DNA of 64,000 nucleotides from Typhlomys cinereus (GCA_023101885.1 JALPQD010000089.1:5751087-5815086), one strand, 5' to 3'; counted from the first letter of the stretch, positions 1 to 12,119 are shown. Notes: a model not told the origin generated them from the letters alone. Numbers and translations: made by a program.

Positions 1-2148
1 TCAAAGTAATCACTCACAAATAACTTACACATGGTCTCTGATTATGATTTTCCCCTTAGAGCCTAGATCACAGAAAATGTACGTTGATTGTATAGCACAA
101 ACATTCTCATCTCTGGAGGCTGTGTTGCTAAGTAAGCTCTTTCTTTGCACAAACTTCTCTCTGCTTCTTTATTATCACCCATATCCAAGCTATCTACCAA
201 CCTTTGCCTGGATAGAAAAGAAGTAAGTTACCAAAACATTAAGGTATGCCACAATCTTCTCAAAGCAGTTGAATAACTCAACGTAATAGGTTCTAAATTC
301 CTTAGTGATGGTCCACAAGGACCCTCCAGGATAGCCTCTGCCATCTTGTTTCTTTCCTTCTGCTGTCTAGTCATAGTTTCAGGACAGGTCTCGCAGCTGG
401 CTCTCAAAGGCAAGTATGTGTCTGTGTCTCTCCAGAAGACACCCTCTCTTTAAAGTGCCCTTAACAACACTCCCCCTTCTCTGACATTCTATCTGATTTT
501 GTCACAAACACACATGACTGCTTTGTAAATTACACACGAATCCATTTTTACCTTTTTACTATATTAGAAACTTAATGGGTTTTCAGATTTTAACACTATA
601 TCACTAATTCTTTGACACAACAAGGAGTCAAAACACACTCACTGAACAAATAAATGATTGGATAAATTATGTTACTTTCTGATTCCAATTGTGATCGTAT
701 ATGCCTGCAAGTTAAAGTATATAGTGTATACTATGAGGATTTTGTCTTTGTGAATGAGATCCTATAATAACCAATACAGGAAAATGGTTACTATCTCTAG
801 ATACTGGATATCATAATAAATTTTAATCCCGGCCTCAGAATTTATTTAGTAACACATACATTGCTTCTGCATGTATCTTTGTACCATATTCACATCTATA
901 ATTCTATATTCATTATGTAACAGTCAGCCCAAGAACTTGTCTGTTACAAGCCTCATCTACAGAAGCCCCAGGCTCATAGCACATCCTGTTCAACTAGATT
1001 GACTGGCTTCTAGTGTTCCTGCCTTGGTCTCTTTCTTGCCCACAGAGAAGAATGTATTGTTTGGCCTTCCTACTGTATAACTTTTGCCACCTCATCATGA
1101 AGACAACAGGTGGTCAGGAAGTCTAGGACGAGGCTTCATCTTTGGAGTTAGGTTTTAGTTAAATGGCAGCTTCATGTTTATTATTTGTGTGACACAATAG
1201 TTAACTTCTTTTATGACTGCCTCTTTGCGTATGTACAGCATGGATGACGCTAGCCTCCTTCGGAGGGCTGGTGGTGTCAAGAACCAAAAGCATCTTGCAG
1301 GTTCGCAGGGAACAGTTTAGCTTCTGATAACATTGAAGTATTCCAGGTGTGGCATTAGTAGAGAAGTTGTGGCTGGGAGAGTTACATTTAAACCTGTTCA
1401 CATTGGGCCACATCCTGTGAGCAATAGGTCAGCTATGAAATCAAGGTTCTCTTGTGTCTTGTTGCTCCATTTCTTTTTTTCTGATCAGCATGAAGCTTGA
1501 AATCAGTGAAATGAATATTAATCGTGACACAAGACCTAATGATCAACAAATTCTAAATCTGCATACATTTTATGGGTTTTGGTGGACAGAATGATCCTTT
1601 CTAAGTGAAAGGTAGTCTTAAAATACACAATAGTATTTTTGTTTTTTTCTGCATAATAAAGTTTGTCTTCCTTCATCGTTCTTATGTACAATCTCCTCTC
1701 TGATTCTTCAAGTCTATTACATTTACTTAATATGTATCTTTCTTATCAAACTCAGTATGTCTTCCTTCTGTTATGAGAGCTAACTACAGGTTTTGGTTTG
1801 TGTAAATAGTGCTTTATCAAATAAACTTAGTTTACAATGCACTCTTGGGGGCAAGAGCTGAAGTTTGATTTCTTCTCATCAAAACCCATTTAATAAAATC
1901 TTATGCTCTTATCAAAATTCTGTTTTTAAAATGTTTCAAATACAAAGATTTTACAACCTCATTATACTTACACAATAGAAAAAAAAAGAAAGAAAACAAC
2001 TCTTACAGCCAGGATCATACAGGTCATCTTATTTATTGTTAAAATGCCTCAATGTGGAAGAATTGTAATGTGATTAATAAGTTGGGCAAAAATGAATTAT
2101 GTATCTCCTCCTAAGTTCTGGTAGGTATTTGAAATAATAGATTGGCTT
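1..2148. other. AT-rich non-coding DNA, no recognised feature
   Basis: No repeat family, exon or RNA gene could be recognised on either strand. The longest open frames are 60-70 codons, as expected by chance in AT-rich DNA. Old repeats too diverged to see by eye may be present. Confidence 0.6.
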
Positions 2149-2232
2149 CCTTCTTTTTTTCTTCCTTTCTTTCTTTTTTCCCTTCCCTCCCTCCCACTCT
2201 CCCTTTCTCCTGCTCTCCCTCCCTCCCTCCCT
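2149..2232. repeat. Pyrimidine-rich low-complexity tract
   Basis: Almost pure C/T sequence built from imperfect cttt, ccct and ccctccct units. It is a simple-sequence tract, perhaps the decayed tail or body of an old retroelement. Confidence 0.75.
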
Positions 2233-3053
2233 GGTCTGGAGAAGAAATGGAGGCTAGAAAGGAGGAGTAAAGCAAACTTCCTGTTTCTTGACTTTTGCCT
2301 CTATATCATTAAGATAAGAATCTCTGGGGTCAAGTTATGTGTACTCTGAATCTTGGCTCACTCAACTGAGGTGCTTGGACACATTATTTCATTGTTCTAC
2401 CCTTTCTTTCTTAGTCTACAAATTGAAGAAATTCTTGACATTGTCAGTCTTCCTTGACCATGAAATCATTCTCCTGCCTCCACCTCTCAGTATGACTCAC
2501 CCGCTCTTCCCATCACAAGCAGCCTTCCTTGCAGACTAAAGATTAGAATATGTCTAAGCCCCTGACTCATAGGAGGCGATCGGCACATAATAAAACTCTG
2601 TTCAGCATTGTATACACTTAATTGTACCTAAAACAATGTAGAGGTCTACTTACCACACAGAACACCTTCTTTACAGCAAAACACTGTTGTAAAACATAGT
2701 AAATGGAGCAGATAACCCATAGTGGAGAAGGGAAATAACTCAAGAAAATTAAATATTAAACCCTGTTCTTTCTCATAGAGTAAATGAGAAGTTCTTGTAA
2801 CTTATAGAAAGAGAATTTAATAACAAGGAAAGAAATAATGTATATATGTAATGGTAAAATATCATCAACCTAACAATGAAAATAATAAACATGATCCTTA
2901 AGCAGAGAAAAAGAATACAAGTGCTTAGAAGTAAATCCTGAATTACAATTTGTGCATAAAATAATAAAAGATAGTTTCACAATACTTAATTTTATCTATT
3001 TTATATGTAAAGGATCAAATTTTTAAAGTTTAAGTAATAATCCATAGAAGGTA
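2233..3053. other. AT-rich non-coding DNA with a possible MIR remnant
   Basis: Mostly unassigned. About 2340-2470 has the layout of a plus-strand MIR fragment (cttggctcactcaactg, later ttcattgttctacc and a fading second half), but it is too diverged to be sure. Confidence 0.4.
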
Positions 3054-3058
3054 CATTA

Positions 3059-3478
3059 TGCTGCAGTCAGCCTGCATGGTTGCTGATAAATGACCATCAA
3101 ATGGCTTAAGGGAAAAAGGGTTTATTCTCTTACGATTCTTGGTTACAGTTCTTAGTCCAGCTTGATGGGAGAGCACACACCAACACCAGGGCCGAGGGAA
3201 CTGGCCACATCATCACTGCATAATGGCTGAGAGATGGACAATCCTTACTTGCCAGACCAGCACATCTGGCCAAGTATACAGAAGGATGCCGACTCTCTCA
3301 ACTAGCTCTCTGTGATTTATCCAGGGCCTAGTCCCACCCACCGAGGCTGGGTCTTCCCATCAGCTAGACAATGTCCTTCAGGTTTGCTCTGGGCTTAACT
3401 CAACCATCAACTCTCTACAACTGTGCCCAAAGCCCAAACCCTCAAAAGTCAAGTTCACACTTGTGCTTAACTATGACA
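3059..3478 (-). mobile_element. Solo LTR, ORR1-like MaLR (copy 1)
   Basis: A 420-bp element bounded by TG and CA and flanked by the 5-bp direct repeat catta (3054-3058 and 3479-3483), the TSD length typical of ERVL/MaLR elements. On the minus strand it carries the ORR1-style order: tgtcatagtt start, a caagtgtgaacttga block near the start, a gggtgggactagg block, and an aataaaccct-like block near the 3' end. It shares about 80% or more of its sequence with the copy at 8527-8954 and aligns along its length with copies at 24035 and 54263. No internal region or partner LTR is present, so it is a solo LTR. ORR1 is assigned by recognition; an allied MaLR subfamily is possible. Confidence 0.8.
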
Positions 3479-3483
3479 CATTA

Positions 3484-4008
3484 TAATATGTATTTTTCTT
3501 TTTTGCTTTTTAAGTAGCATAAAAATACTGGGACTTTTTGAAATTTTTCTACATGTTTACTCTTAAATCATATACACCTCTATTATCCCTCACACCATCC
3601 CCATAAAGACTAGGATACATTGCTGATTGTTTTAGGGTGTGTTTTGATTTGTTTCACTTATAAAGCCATACAAGAAAAATATGTTATCAATATTGTTTTC
3701 TGGGAATTGGATTCGAGAGACCAAAGCTCCATGTAGATTTGCCTTTCATTGGAGTTTTCAGTTTAATAAAATATGTCATCTTGTACCAGCACAAGACCTT
3801 TTAAGATGGAAATGTTCAGTTTCAATTTAGAATTGATATGATATTTTGAAAATATTCGAAGAGGCACATGTTCTTGGCTTGCTTAGTGTGTTTCCTGGAA
3901 AAACTGATGTAAACACTTCACCACACCCACACTTCAATCTGCAAGAAGCAAGACCCCTGCGCTGGAACAGCACAGAGAATTCAGATGTTAGTAAGGTTTG
4001 CTAATTAT

Positions 4009-4010
<2 letters not shown>
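3484..4010. other. Unassigned AT-rich DNA
   Basis: No gene or clear repeat recognised between the LTR and the (GT)n tract. Confidence 0.5.

Positions 4011-4050
<40 letters not shown>
4011..4050 (+). repeat. (GT)20 microsatellite
   Basis: Twenty uninterrupted GT units, followed by an imperfect TG-rich stretch to about 4115. It lies at the tail end of the minus-strand SINE that follows, so it probably arose in that element's CA-rich tail. Confidence 0.95.
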
Positions 4051-4052
<2 letters not shown>

Positions 4053-4149
4053 TATATGTATTCCATGATGTGTGATGTATGCGTGTTTGTGTGTGTGCAT
4101 GTGTGTTTGATACATTTGCGGTGTGTATTTGTAGGAGTATATTTGCTTT

Positions 4150-4415
4150 ATGCACGTGCATGTAAGGAAACCAGAGGTGGACTTTGGCTATCATCCTCTG
4201 TCATTCTGCACCTTAATTTTTTCTGAGTGAGGATCTCACTGAATCTGGAGCTTCTGATATGCTAGGCTGCCCAGCAAGCTGCTGGCATCTCCTCGTCTGT
4301 GGCCCTCCATCTGCTGGGATTGAGATGTGCTGCTCACCCAACTTTTGCTGGGATCCAAAGTCGGGTGTTCACGCTTATACAGCAAGCATTTTGCCCACTG
4401 AGCCATCAAGCCAGA
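4150..4415 (-). mobile_element. Old B4-type SINE
   Basis: Read on the minus strand it starts with a tRNA-like head (ggctcagtgggcaaaatgc, then a tggatcc box), passes a B1-like middle (the plus strand shows tgaggatctcactgaatc) and runs into the (CA)n tail seen as (GT)n at 4011. That order fits the B4 class, a fusion of an ID/B2-like head with a B1-like part. Divergence is high. Confidence 0.55.
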
Positions 4416-4435
4416 CTCAAAACCCAGTACGCTTT

Positions 4436-4672
4436 TTACTGATTTGTTTATGTTTATTTATTTGAGGGAGGAAAAGAAGAGAGAAGAGAGAAAGAGAAAG
4501 AGAGAGAGAGACCATGTCCATGGCACAGGGTTTGTGTGGCGGTCAGAGGGCAGCATTTAGAAGTCAGTTCTCTCCTTCTACCATATGGTCTTCCAGACCC
4601 TAGTGATTGAACTTGGTTCACCAGGCTTGTGAGCAAACAGGCACTTTTGCTTGCCAAGAGATCTCACTTATC
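4436..4672 (-). mobile_element. Old B2-superfamily SINE
   Basis: The plus strand begins with tttatttatttgagg (reverse complement of an A-rich aaataaata tail), then a purine run, then gaagtcagttctctccttctacca, tgattgaacttgg (B-box complement) and gcttgccaag. This is the usual arrangement of an inverted tRNA-derived rodent SINE. Confidence 0.6.
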
Positions 4673-7034
4673 CAGAATCACGTTTTCTTATTTAGGAGGA
4701 TGAGAAAATGGCAATTGTGTAGGTTGACTGGGAATTGGCTAGCAGCGTGACAGGCCTGCTGATGCTCAGGGCAGCTACTGATGGGCAGAAAGCAATGCCC
4801 ATGGAGACCCAGTAAAGATTTCCTGCTTCTGGTTTCTCTTTGGGGCTGGAAATCAAGACAAGGTTATCAATATCAATATTTTTGAACCTCAGTTTCTTTT
4901 TGGGAATATTGTATATAATAAGAATAAGGTTGTCAGAGAATACAGGAGATTATGGAATTGAATGCATGCTTCAAATTTAACAATTTGCAAGAGTAGTAGA
5001 TGTTAATGGTAAATAGTATTGTTGATATGCACCAAGTGCAAAATACATATGTACAAAACGAAGCATTTGACATAGATAGATTCCAATAAAGCATGCCATT
5101 AATTTAAAAGCATGACAAAAAATTTCTCCAATTCTTCTTTTGGAATGATCTTTGCCTAGCAAATTTGCTCTGGTCTTCATCCTGGCTAAATGTTTTCAAA
5201 GGATCCTCAGGCCTTCGTGATAAATGTCAAGCTCTTCAGATGAGCAGACAAAGGTCCCATGGTCGTTTCCCTATCTACTGTGAGTCCCATATCCTTGCTA
5301 TGTGCACTCAGTGAGCCAGAAACCCCTGTGCCTCTCCTGGTGTGTTCTTTCTTGTCTTATTTGTTACTGTGTCTCATGTGCCCAATCCACATCTACTGAC
5401 CTTAAGGCTGCACACGCCTCCCTTTGCCTTCCCCCAGTCCTCCTGGGACCTTGTGAGTGCTGTTGTCAGGACGCACTCCACACATTGTCAATTTGGTCTC
5501 TTTGTCTTTGCTCTGAAATGTCCACCTGCCTGATGATGGATTCTCCTGATTCATTTCTAACCACGGGGAGCATGGACCATTCTCTCCCTAAGTACCTACA
5601 CACATGGGATGTAATGCCTTCCACAGCTCAGGGTACTTTGCAGAAAATACGATGTCATTTCCAACAAACATCTTCCAGTTAGCATGTCCAAGTTCGTGGC
5701 CTGACCACTTTCAGGTCATATGGTCTTTTGGCACATAGCTAAACTTTCTACAAAATGGATGCCAAATAAAAAAGCTGTAAAAGAAAATCAATAAAGGTGC
5801 TCAAAAGATTGTGAGGCATGGAGCAACTTCTGAAAGGTTAGCAATTATTTATTGTTATGATCATTATTATTGTTATTTGGGGAAGAAATCCCACTGTAAG
5901 AATATTGTTTGCTTGCATTATTATTCAGCTTCAAGATTATGTTCAGGCTCAGTCCTGAAACCCTCCAGTCCCCCACCATTCCACGGCTCAAAGAACTTTG
6001 AGAAGGCAGGGTGGTAAGGATATAAGAACCTGAAGGTAGGAAAGAGTGCTGCCAGATAGTATCCTCTGGTCATGTCAGGGCTGATGCCTGTGTCTACTTT
6101 CACAAGACCTGGGGGCTATGTGGTTGATCTCAAGAGATCCTATACCTCCCGGAGACACTACTGAAGGTCAGTACCAAGCAGAAGAAGAGCTATTTTCTCA
6201 ATGATACACCCACTGTTAAGTCATCTATACCCCAGCAAGTACTCTGACACTTCTCAGTGCAGGTGTCCCAGATACAACCCAGTGGGTAGCACATACAAAA
6301 AGATGTGAAAGTAGGAAGAACACTGGCCAGAAGAGAACTGTATGAAGGCCAACAGGAAAGGACATGGGTATTGGGTAATAAGGTATGAAAATACATAAAT
6401 TTATTGATAAATTTGTGTTTATGTGTGAAAGTGTCAAAGAGTTGCAAAATGAAAAAGAAAGGAAATAGAATAAGTTCAGAATTTCTTGTGTCAGACATAT
6501 AATACATGAGAAAGAGCTGTTGATTCATGATAACTGAAGCATATTTAGTTCTTACCACATGAAAAATCTGTTCTGAGGATTTCATGTAAGTTAAAAAACT
6601 TATTCTTGCTAACCCATGCAGGTAGGTAGGAAACCTTATCACTCCAAAGTGTGCAGATATGAACTAATGCTTACCCTGTTGATTAAATGGCAAAGCTGGG
6701 ATTTAGACGGAGAAGTCTGGTCCCAGCTCCAATTGACTTTTGAACCTTTGTTTATTGTTGTAATAATAATGTGATAGTATCACAGAAGGCCCTACACATG
6801 AATGAGTTTGTTTCCTCTGATAGACATAGTCATAGGAGGGATCTGTATTCCATCCTGAGTTCAGTGCTGTTTAAGCTTAGTGGTCTAGTTTCTCTCTCCT
6901 CTGATACTATGAGCTGATTCAGCTTTCAGTTTCCCCACAGCAGACTATACAGTGCACAGGACTGACATAAGTGTGATACTAGAACTTCACTAGTTTTCTC
7001 TGGTAGCCTTAATCTGTTTTTCTTTTCTTTTTCT
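4673..7034. other. Unassigned DNA with a MIR remnant near 6640-6735
   Basis: About 2.4 kb without a recognisable gene. Positions 6676-6735 (gattaaatggcaaagctgggatttagacggagaagtc) match the 3' half of MIR on the plus strand. An open frame of 150 codons on the minus strand (6190-6642) has no recognisable domain and low-complexity composition, and is not called as a gene. Confidence 0.45.
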
Positions 7035-7310
7035 ATGTCCTTGTGTGTGTGTGTGTTTGTGCCTTTGTATGTATATATGTATATGGTGTGTGTATACAGA
7101 AGTAAGTGGTACGAATCTGGTGTGTTTGTTGTGTCAGTGTATGTGTGAGTACAGTATATGTAGAGAACATGTATGTGTTATATATATATAGTGGGTGTAT
7201 ATGTGTATGTGTATGGTACAATGTTGTGTGTCTGTATACGATGTGTGTACAGTGTATAATTAGAGTGTATAATAGAGTTCGTGTGTGTGTGTGTGTGTGT
7301 ATGTGTGTGT
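7035..7310 (+). repeat. TG/TA-rich imperfect microsatellite
   Basis: About 275 bp of interrupted TG repeats with tatatata inserts, ending in a cleaner (GT)n at 7281-7310. It abuts the tail of the minus-strand SINE at 7330-7615. Confidence 0.85.
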
Positions 7311-7329
7311 ATTCTCTTCTGTGTATGTG

Positions 7330-7615
7330 TGTGTGCATACATGTGCCTGGATGTGGGCACACACATGCCACCATGGCACGTTTGCAGAGGTCCAAAGACA
7401 GCCTCAGGTGTCAGTTCCTTCCTACTAAGCTTAAGACACAGTCTCCCTTCTTGTTCATCAGTGCATATTCTAGGCTAACTGTGCAGTTCTCGCCTCCCAT
7501 CTCTCTGCCGGACAGTTACACTGTGTCTGGCTGTTTATATGGTTTCAGGAAACCTGAACTATCTATCACCCTTTCAACTTGCATGGCGAGCATTTTTAGC
7601 TACTGAGCAATCTCT
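7330..7615 (-). mobile_element. Old B4-type SINE
   Basis: The plus strand shows gcagaggtccaaagacagcctcaggtgtcagttccttcc, later catggcgagcatttttagctactgagcaatctctcc, the inverted tRNA-like head. The TG-rich tract on its left is its tail. Confidence 0.55.
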
Positions 7616-7639
7616 CCTCTCTCTGCCTCCCTCCTTTTC

Positions 7640-7755
7640 TTGAAATAGAGAATTGTCATGCATACAGGCTGCACTTGAATATTATATTCATGACCCTCCT
7701 GCCTCTGGTTCCTAAATTCATGGATTACAGGCAGTAACACCATGTCTGGCACCAT
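7640..7755 (-). mobile_element. B1 SINE fragment
   Basis: The segment tcatgaccctcctgcctctggttcc then ggattacaggcagtaacaccatgtctggc is the reverse complement of the B1 (7SL-derived) left half. Confidence 0.65.
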
Positions 7756-8526
7756 CCAGGATTCCGTAGTTGAGAATATAAAAAAGGAATGGTAGATCCG
7801 ACTGGTGTCCTGCTGTGGGCTCCACTTTAAGAACTCTTGGCATCTCCACTTGCTAAGTTATAAGTTCCACTTATAACACAAGGCCTGACTGACTCAGCAT
7901 AATATTTACATGGATCAATCACAATTAACCAAGGAGAAAATTTTAAACATGGTAGGGATTAAAAACTGAAGCATAATGGGAAAAGAAGGGAAGAAGAGAT
8001 TGGAGATTAATGTCTGAAAATATTGTAAATTCAATGTGTTCATGAATGGAGCTCTAAAACAATAAAAACTTTACATAAATCTGTAAATAATTTCAATAAC
8101 TCAAGATATAATAAAAATGTAAATGCTAGACAAAACTGAAGCATAAGCTGGCAAGGTAATAAAGAGAACATCACGGAATCACATATGGGCAATTAGTCAC
8201 AATGGCCCACAGTGGACTGTGAGGTGAACAGAGGCTGGCAGGGGGGTTGGAACAGTGGAACCTGCTTTGATCCTTCTCACAGGATGTGTATTTGAGATGT
8301 TGGCTTTTGGGTATCCTGATTTCACTTATTAGCCTGTTATAGATTTGCCTTCAATGAACCCTTTACCATTACATCTTTACATATTAATAAATTTCAGCAG
8401 AAACTGAATAGCAAACAGAAAGAAAACTCAGAAACCATTTGTCCATGTCTTTGATTCTAAGATAGTTCAATTCTGACTGAATAAAGGCAAATGAATGTGC
8501 TCTCTGATTACACAATTCAAGAAATA
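7756..8526. other. Unassigned AT-rich DNA
   Basis: No gene or confident repeat recognised. Confidence 0.5.
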
Positions 8527-8954
8527 TGCTGTTGTAGTCCACTTGCATGGTTGTGATAAATGACCATGAAAGGCTTAAGGGGAATAAGGGGTTTATTGTC
8601 TCTTACGATTATCTGGTTACAGTTCTCAGTCCAACTTGATGGGAGAGCACACTCCAACATCAGGGCCAAGGGAACTGGCCACATTATCACCACATAACAG
8701 CTGAGAGAGGGACAATCCTTACTTGCCAGACCAGCATGTCTAGCCAAGTATATACAAGGATGCCGACTCTCTCAATCAGATCTCCGTGATTTATTCCAGG
8801 GCCTAATTCCACCCACCATAGACTGGGCCTTCGCCATCAGCTAGACAGTCTCCTGCAGGTTTACTCTGGGCTCAACTCAACTACTAATTCTCCACAAATA
8901 GCCCAGAACTCAAACCCACAACCGTCAAGTTGACAACTGTGCCCAACTATGACA
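8527..8954 (-). mobile_element. Solo LTR, ORR1-like MaLR (copy 2)
   Basis: A 428-bp sibling of the LTR at 3059-3478, same orientation and colinear throughout (ggtttattgtctcttacgat, gagagcacactccaac, caaccgtcaagttgac blocks). It starts with TG and ends with gaCA. The flanking 5-mers aaata and tatac do not match, so the TSD is decayed or the ends differ slightly. Confidence 0.75.
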
Positions 8955-9350
8955 TATACTTTACAAATAATGGTCATTACAGAAAGCAAGATTTCTTCTT
9001 CAGTCCAAACTTAGGATTTTCAGTTTTCAAACCTGGCCCTCACCCAACTTCAGAAACAAAATAATTGAGTAATAAGTCAAAACTCCCAAGTAGATATAAT
9101 TTCCAGTCTTGCATGTAAAAATTCTTAATTTATGGAAAATAATTTTTCACCACCTTGAGTAGAAACTGTTTCATAAAGGATCCATCCATTCATGAATGAG
9201 TGATTGAATGAACATACGTCAGCTGCCTGAGCTCAGAGTGGCATTATCATAGCTGCCTTCTGATTGCCACCACGGGGCTGCAAAACGCAGTTCTACGAGT
9301 AAGCATGTGCAAAGGGGCTGGATTTGTCCTTTAAGGAATTTTAGGTGCTT
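8955..9350. other. Unassigned DNA
   Basis: Nothing recognised. Confidence 0.5.
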
Positions 9351-9385
9351 TACAGCTGAACATGGAGGTACACTTCTGCAATCTT

Positions 9386-9430
<45 letters not shown>

Positions 9431-9536
9431 ATAGGAAGAGGAGGGGAGTGGATGTGAAACAGGAAGGTCAGGGGTTCAGGGTCATCATTAGCTCCACAAA
9501 TGGTGCAAGAGCAGCCTGAGCTACATGAAACACAAG
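9351..9536 (+). mobile_element. B1 SINE carrying an internal (GT)n
   Basis: The left part gctgaacatggaggtacac matches the B1 start (gctgggcatggtggtgcac type). After a 43-bp TG tract (9386-9428) the B1 order resumes: aggaaggtcaggggttcagg, gtcatcattagctcc, gcagcctgagctacatga. The microsatellite replaces or interrupts the normal B1 middle. Confidence 0.65.
9386..9428 (+). repeat. (TG)21 microsatellite
   Basis: Uninterrupted TG dinucleotides lying inside a B1 element. Confidence 0.95.
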
Positions 9537-9717
9537 GAGCTTCCCCACAGGCAATAGCAAAAATACCACATCACTTCATAATTTCCAGGTGGGAAAAAAG
9601 AGGCTTTATCTTCAAGCAGTCATAAGAAAATATTCAAGCAAAATTGAAAGGACACTCAGTGAAATAAAATGCTAGGACTCTTTAAAACTATCAATTTCTT
9701 AAAGTTTTTTAAAAAAG

Positions 9718-9751
9718 ACAAAAATTTGGAAGCACGCCTGTGTGTGTGTGT

Positions 9752-9793
<42 letters not shown>

Positions 9794-10003
9794 ACCACAG
9801 GCGAATTCGGGAACCCCAATGGACGCCTCCACCTCCTTCTTGTTTACTCTGCCCCGGGATTCTCAGGCTCCGCCCTACCAGGATCAGAAAGGCAGGTAGC
9901 CCCTGCTTCCTCCCGGCGTCTATACATGGGGTCTAGGATTGGAACTTAGGACCTTCTTCCTGCAAAGCAGAGGCTTAACCCCAAGCCATCTCTCCAGCCC
10001 CAC
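9718..10003 (-). mobile_element. Lineage-type long B2-superfamily SINE (copy A)
   Basis: Minus-strand copy of the GC-rich SINE family also found at 28464, 42617, 48397, 62594 and 63975. The head reads ggctggagagatggcttgggg with a B-box-like segment, then the family-specific body (gggcggagcctgagaatccc, ggggcagagtaaacaag, ggaggtggaggcg), the gaattcgcc block and a (CA)n tail, seen on the plus strand as (TG)n at about 9740-9790. Flanking TSDs were not found. Confidence 0.8.
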
Positions 10004-11593
10004 AATTCCTGAATTCTAAGAGCAACACTAAGCAAGTTAAATTCTTGAATCAGTATCATCTCTAGGTCCCCCAACATTTGCTCAGCTCCCAAGGTAGAAC
10101 GTTACACTGCTCCAACAGAGTCAGGCATCCAGCCTCAAATCAGCCAGCTTTGGTCATAAAGGCAAAAACAAACTTTGAAGAATTTACTGTCCTTAATACA
10201 ATAAGAGGAAAAAAATCACCTAGAAACAGAAAAATACATAAACAAAGCAAACGCTACAGATGACAGTTGATAAAACATTCCATGAACAATGGAGGAGATT
10301 AATCTCAATAACAAGATATCGATATGCCTTATGAGGACAGTGGCAGAATATATGTGTTTAGAGATACTCTGTGTAAGAAAGAATGGGTTAAGGATGGGTT
10401 CACATATGAACCAATGAAGTTTTGGAGTGTAAAGCAATAGACTATAGCAGAAGTTTAAGTTATTAGTAAACTCAAGCTCTAACTGATTCAATCTTATCAA
10501 TGTTATTTTTTCACAGAATGGTTTTCATTTGCCAGACATGGTGGTGACAGGAAGCTTCCAAAGATAGCTTTTATGTGAGTTGGCCAATTGGACACCCACC
10601 TTGCCCCTGTTGGGCTTATTACTGCTCATTCAGACATCTGAAAATCTCTTGACAATTCTCCTTCATACCAAATGGAGCCAGAGTTTTCAAATGGATCTCA
10701 TTAGACTTCTTACAAAAAAAAAACACTCTACACTAAAAGAGTTTCCATCCCAGAAGGGTTTCAGAATTTGAACTTATCAAGCTTCTATACAGTTCTTTCC
10801 CTGATTAGCAATTTGTCCCCCTAAAGCTTTAAAGAAACACCTTTATATCTCTGTAATTCCATCCTTTTCCCATTTTTCCTTTTATCAGCACATTCAGATG
10901 TATTTGACTCTTATCTTGGATCTGTCACTCAGCACATGTCAACTTCAAGAGTGCTGGACTATAGCGACGACTGTCAGTTTTTAAAAAATAGAAAGGAAAG
11001 GAGGGAGAAATGTCAGAATGTGCACATCACATCTCAGAGGGCTCCCTACCTCGATAAATAGCATTGCCATATGTTCTTCTAAATGATTTCCATCAGGCAA
11101 TCAAATGCTAGGCTTTGCTTTTGTCTAGAAGAAGCAAAGACATTTTCTTGGTCTGTATGTTATCAAATACCACGTCCAATCCATTCATGGTCTACACCTT
11201 TTATTTAAGGCTTTGTTCTTTCAGATCTCTTTCTCACATCCTCACACCCTCAGCCTCACCGTGCGCTCTCTCAAGCCTTCCTCACAGTGCCTGTTTTCTA
11301 TCTGATGCTGCTGCCCTTCCGCGCCTCTCTCTTCCACCTTGATCACTGACTGTTCCTGCCACATGATTTTGAAAGTTCTCATCTATGTATCTGACTCCGA
11401 AAGTGATACATGTGTCCCTTCCAGAGGTAGACACTGCAGCTTATTGTCAGCACCAGGGTCGGTCTTCCATGTAACTAAGTGGTCCACTTACACTTAGCTG
11501 TTAAATGAACACGTGGGTCAGGAGGTAGGATGGTGGATCCACAAATAGAATCCCCACAACACTGCATGAGAGGAATACGTTCTGGGCAACATG
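10004..11593. other. Unassigned DNA
   Basis: No gene recognised. A short B1-like scrap (gccagacatggtggtgacag, near 10532-10551) is the only repeat-like feature seen. Confidence 0.45.
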
Positions 11594-11610
11594 CCAGCAG
11601 GTGGCGCTGC
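11594..11610 (+). promoter_or_regulatory. CTCF-type motif
   Basis: The sequence ccagcaggtggcgctgc matches the core of the CTCF consensus (CCASYAGRKGGCR) on the plus strand, including the ggcgc element. The surrounding sequence (11500-11750) does not look like a B2 SINE, the usual rodent source of new CTCF sites. Binding is inferred from the motif alone. Confidence 0.6.
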
Positions 11611-12119
11611 ACTGTGTACATCCTGGAATGATCTTCAAGAAACCTAGAAGGTGTTGCCCGCTAGGCTCACACTTGCATCGAAGGCTAATCTGCTGAGTAC
11701 TGCTACCAACTACAATGCGGTGGAGAGAATTTGTGCAGCCAAACAAATCTAAACAGAATGGAAAGAGTGAAAATCACAGTTCAAAAGATGAAAATGGTCC
11801 TTGGGTATAAGGATCTTATCTCTAGTGGAGCTCAGAGGACTGGAAGGTGTTTTGTATAAATAAATGAGTGGTAATTCATGTGAAAGTTGAGGATGCTAAC
11901 TGTCCATTACTGGACACTTACAACTACTGCACACTGAGACTACACTAATTTGACAAAAAATTCATCCTTAACTCTGATTGCTAAATGTTTGCTTTATAAA
12001 CTTTGTCATTTTTTATCTTTTTATCATTTAGTAAGTCTTTACTATGATTATTAAGAATTTCCATACATTAAAACTCAACCATACAACTTCATATGTTCTG
12101 TTTTGTGCAGCAATTTTTC
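11611..12119. other. Unassigned AT-rich DNA
   Basis: Nothing recognised. Confidence 0.5.

Noticed and set aside
4011..4226. Open frames rich in Val-Cys or Thr-His
   Set aside because: Translation of (GT)n/(CA)n. The same applies near 7100-7480, 9307-9949, 14402-14793, 31234-31541, 51583-51876, 53857-54149 and 60288-60617.
6190..6642. 150-codon minus-strand open frame
   Set aside because: No domain, biased hydrophobic composition, no splice or promoter context; length is possible by chance in AT-rich sequence.
8522..8959. TSD for LTR copy 2
   Set aside because: The 5-mers aaata and tatac do not match, so no TSD is claimed.
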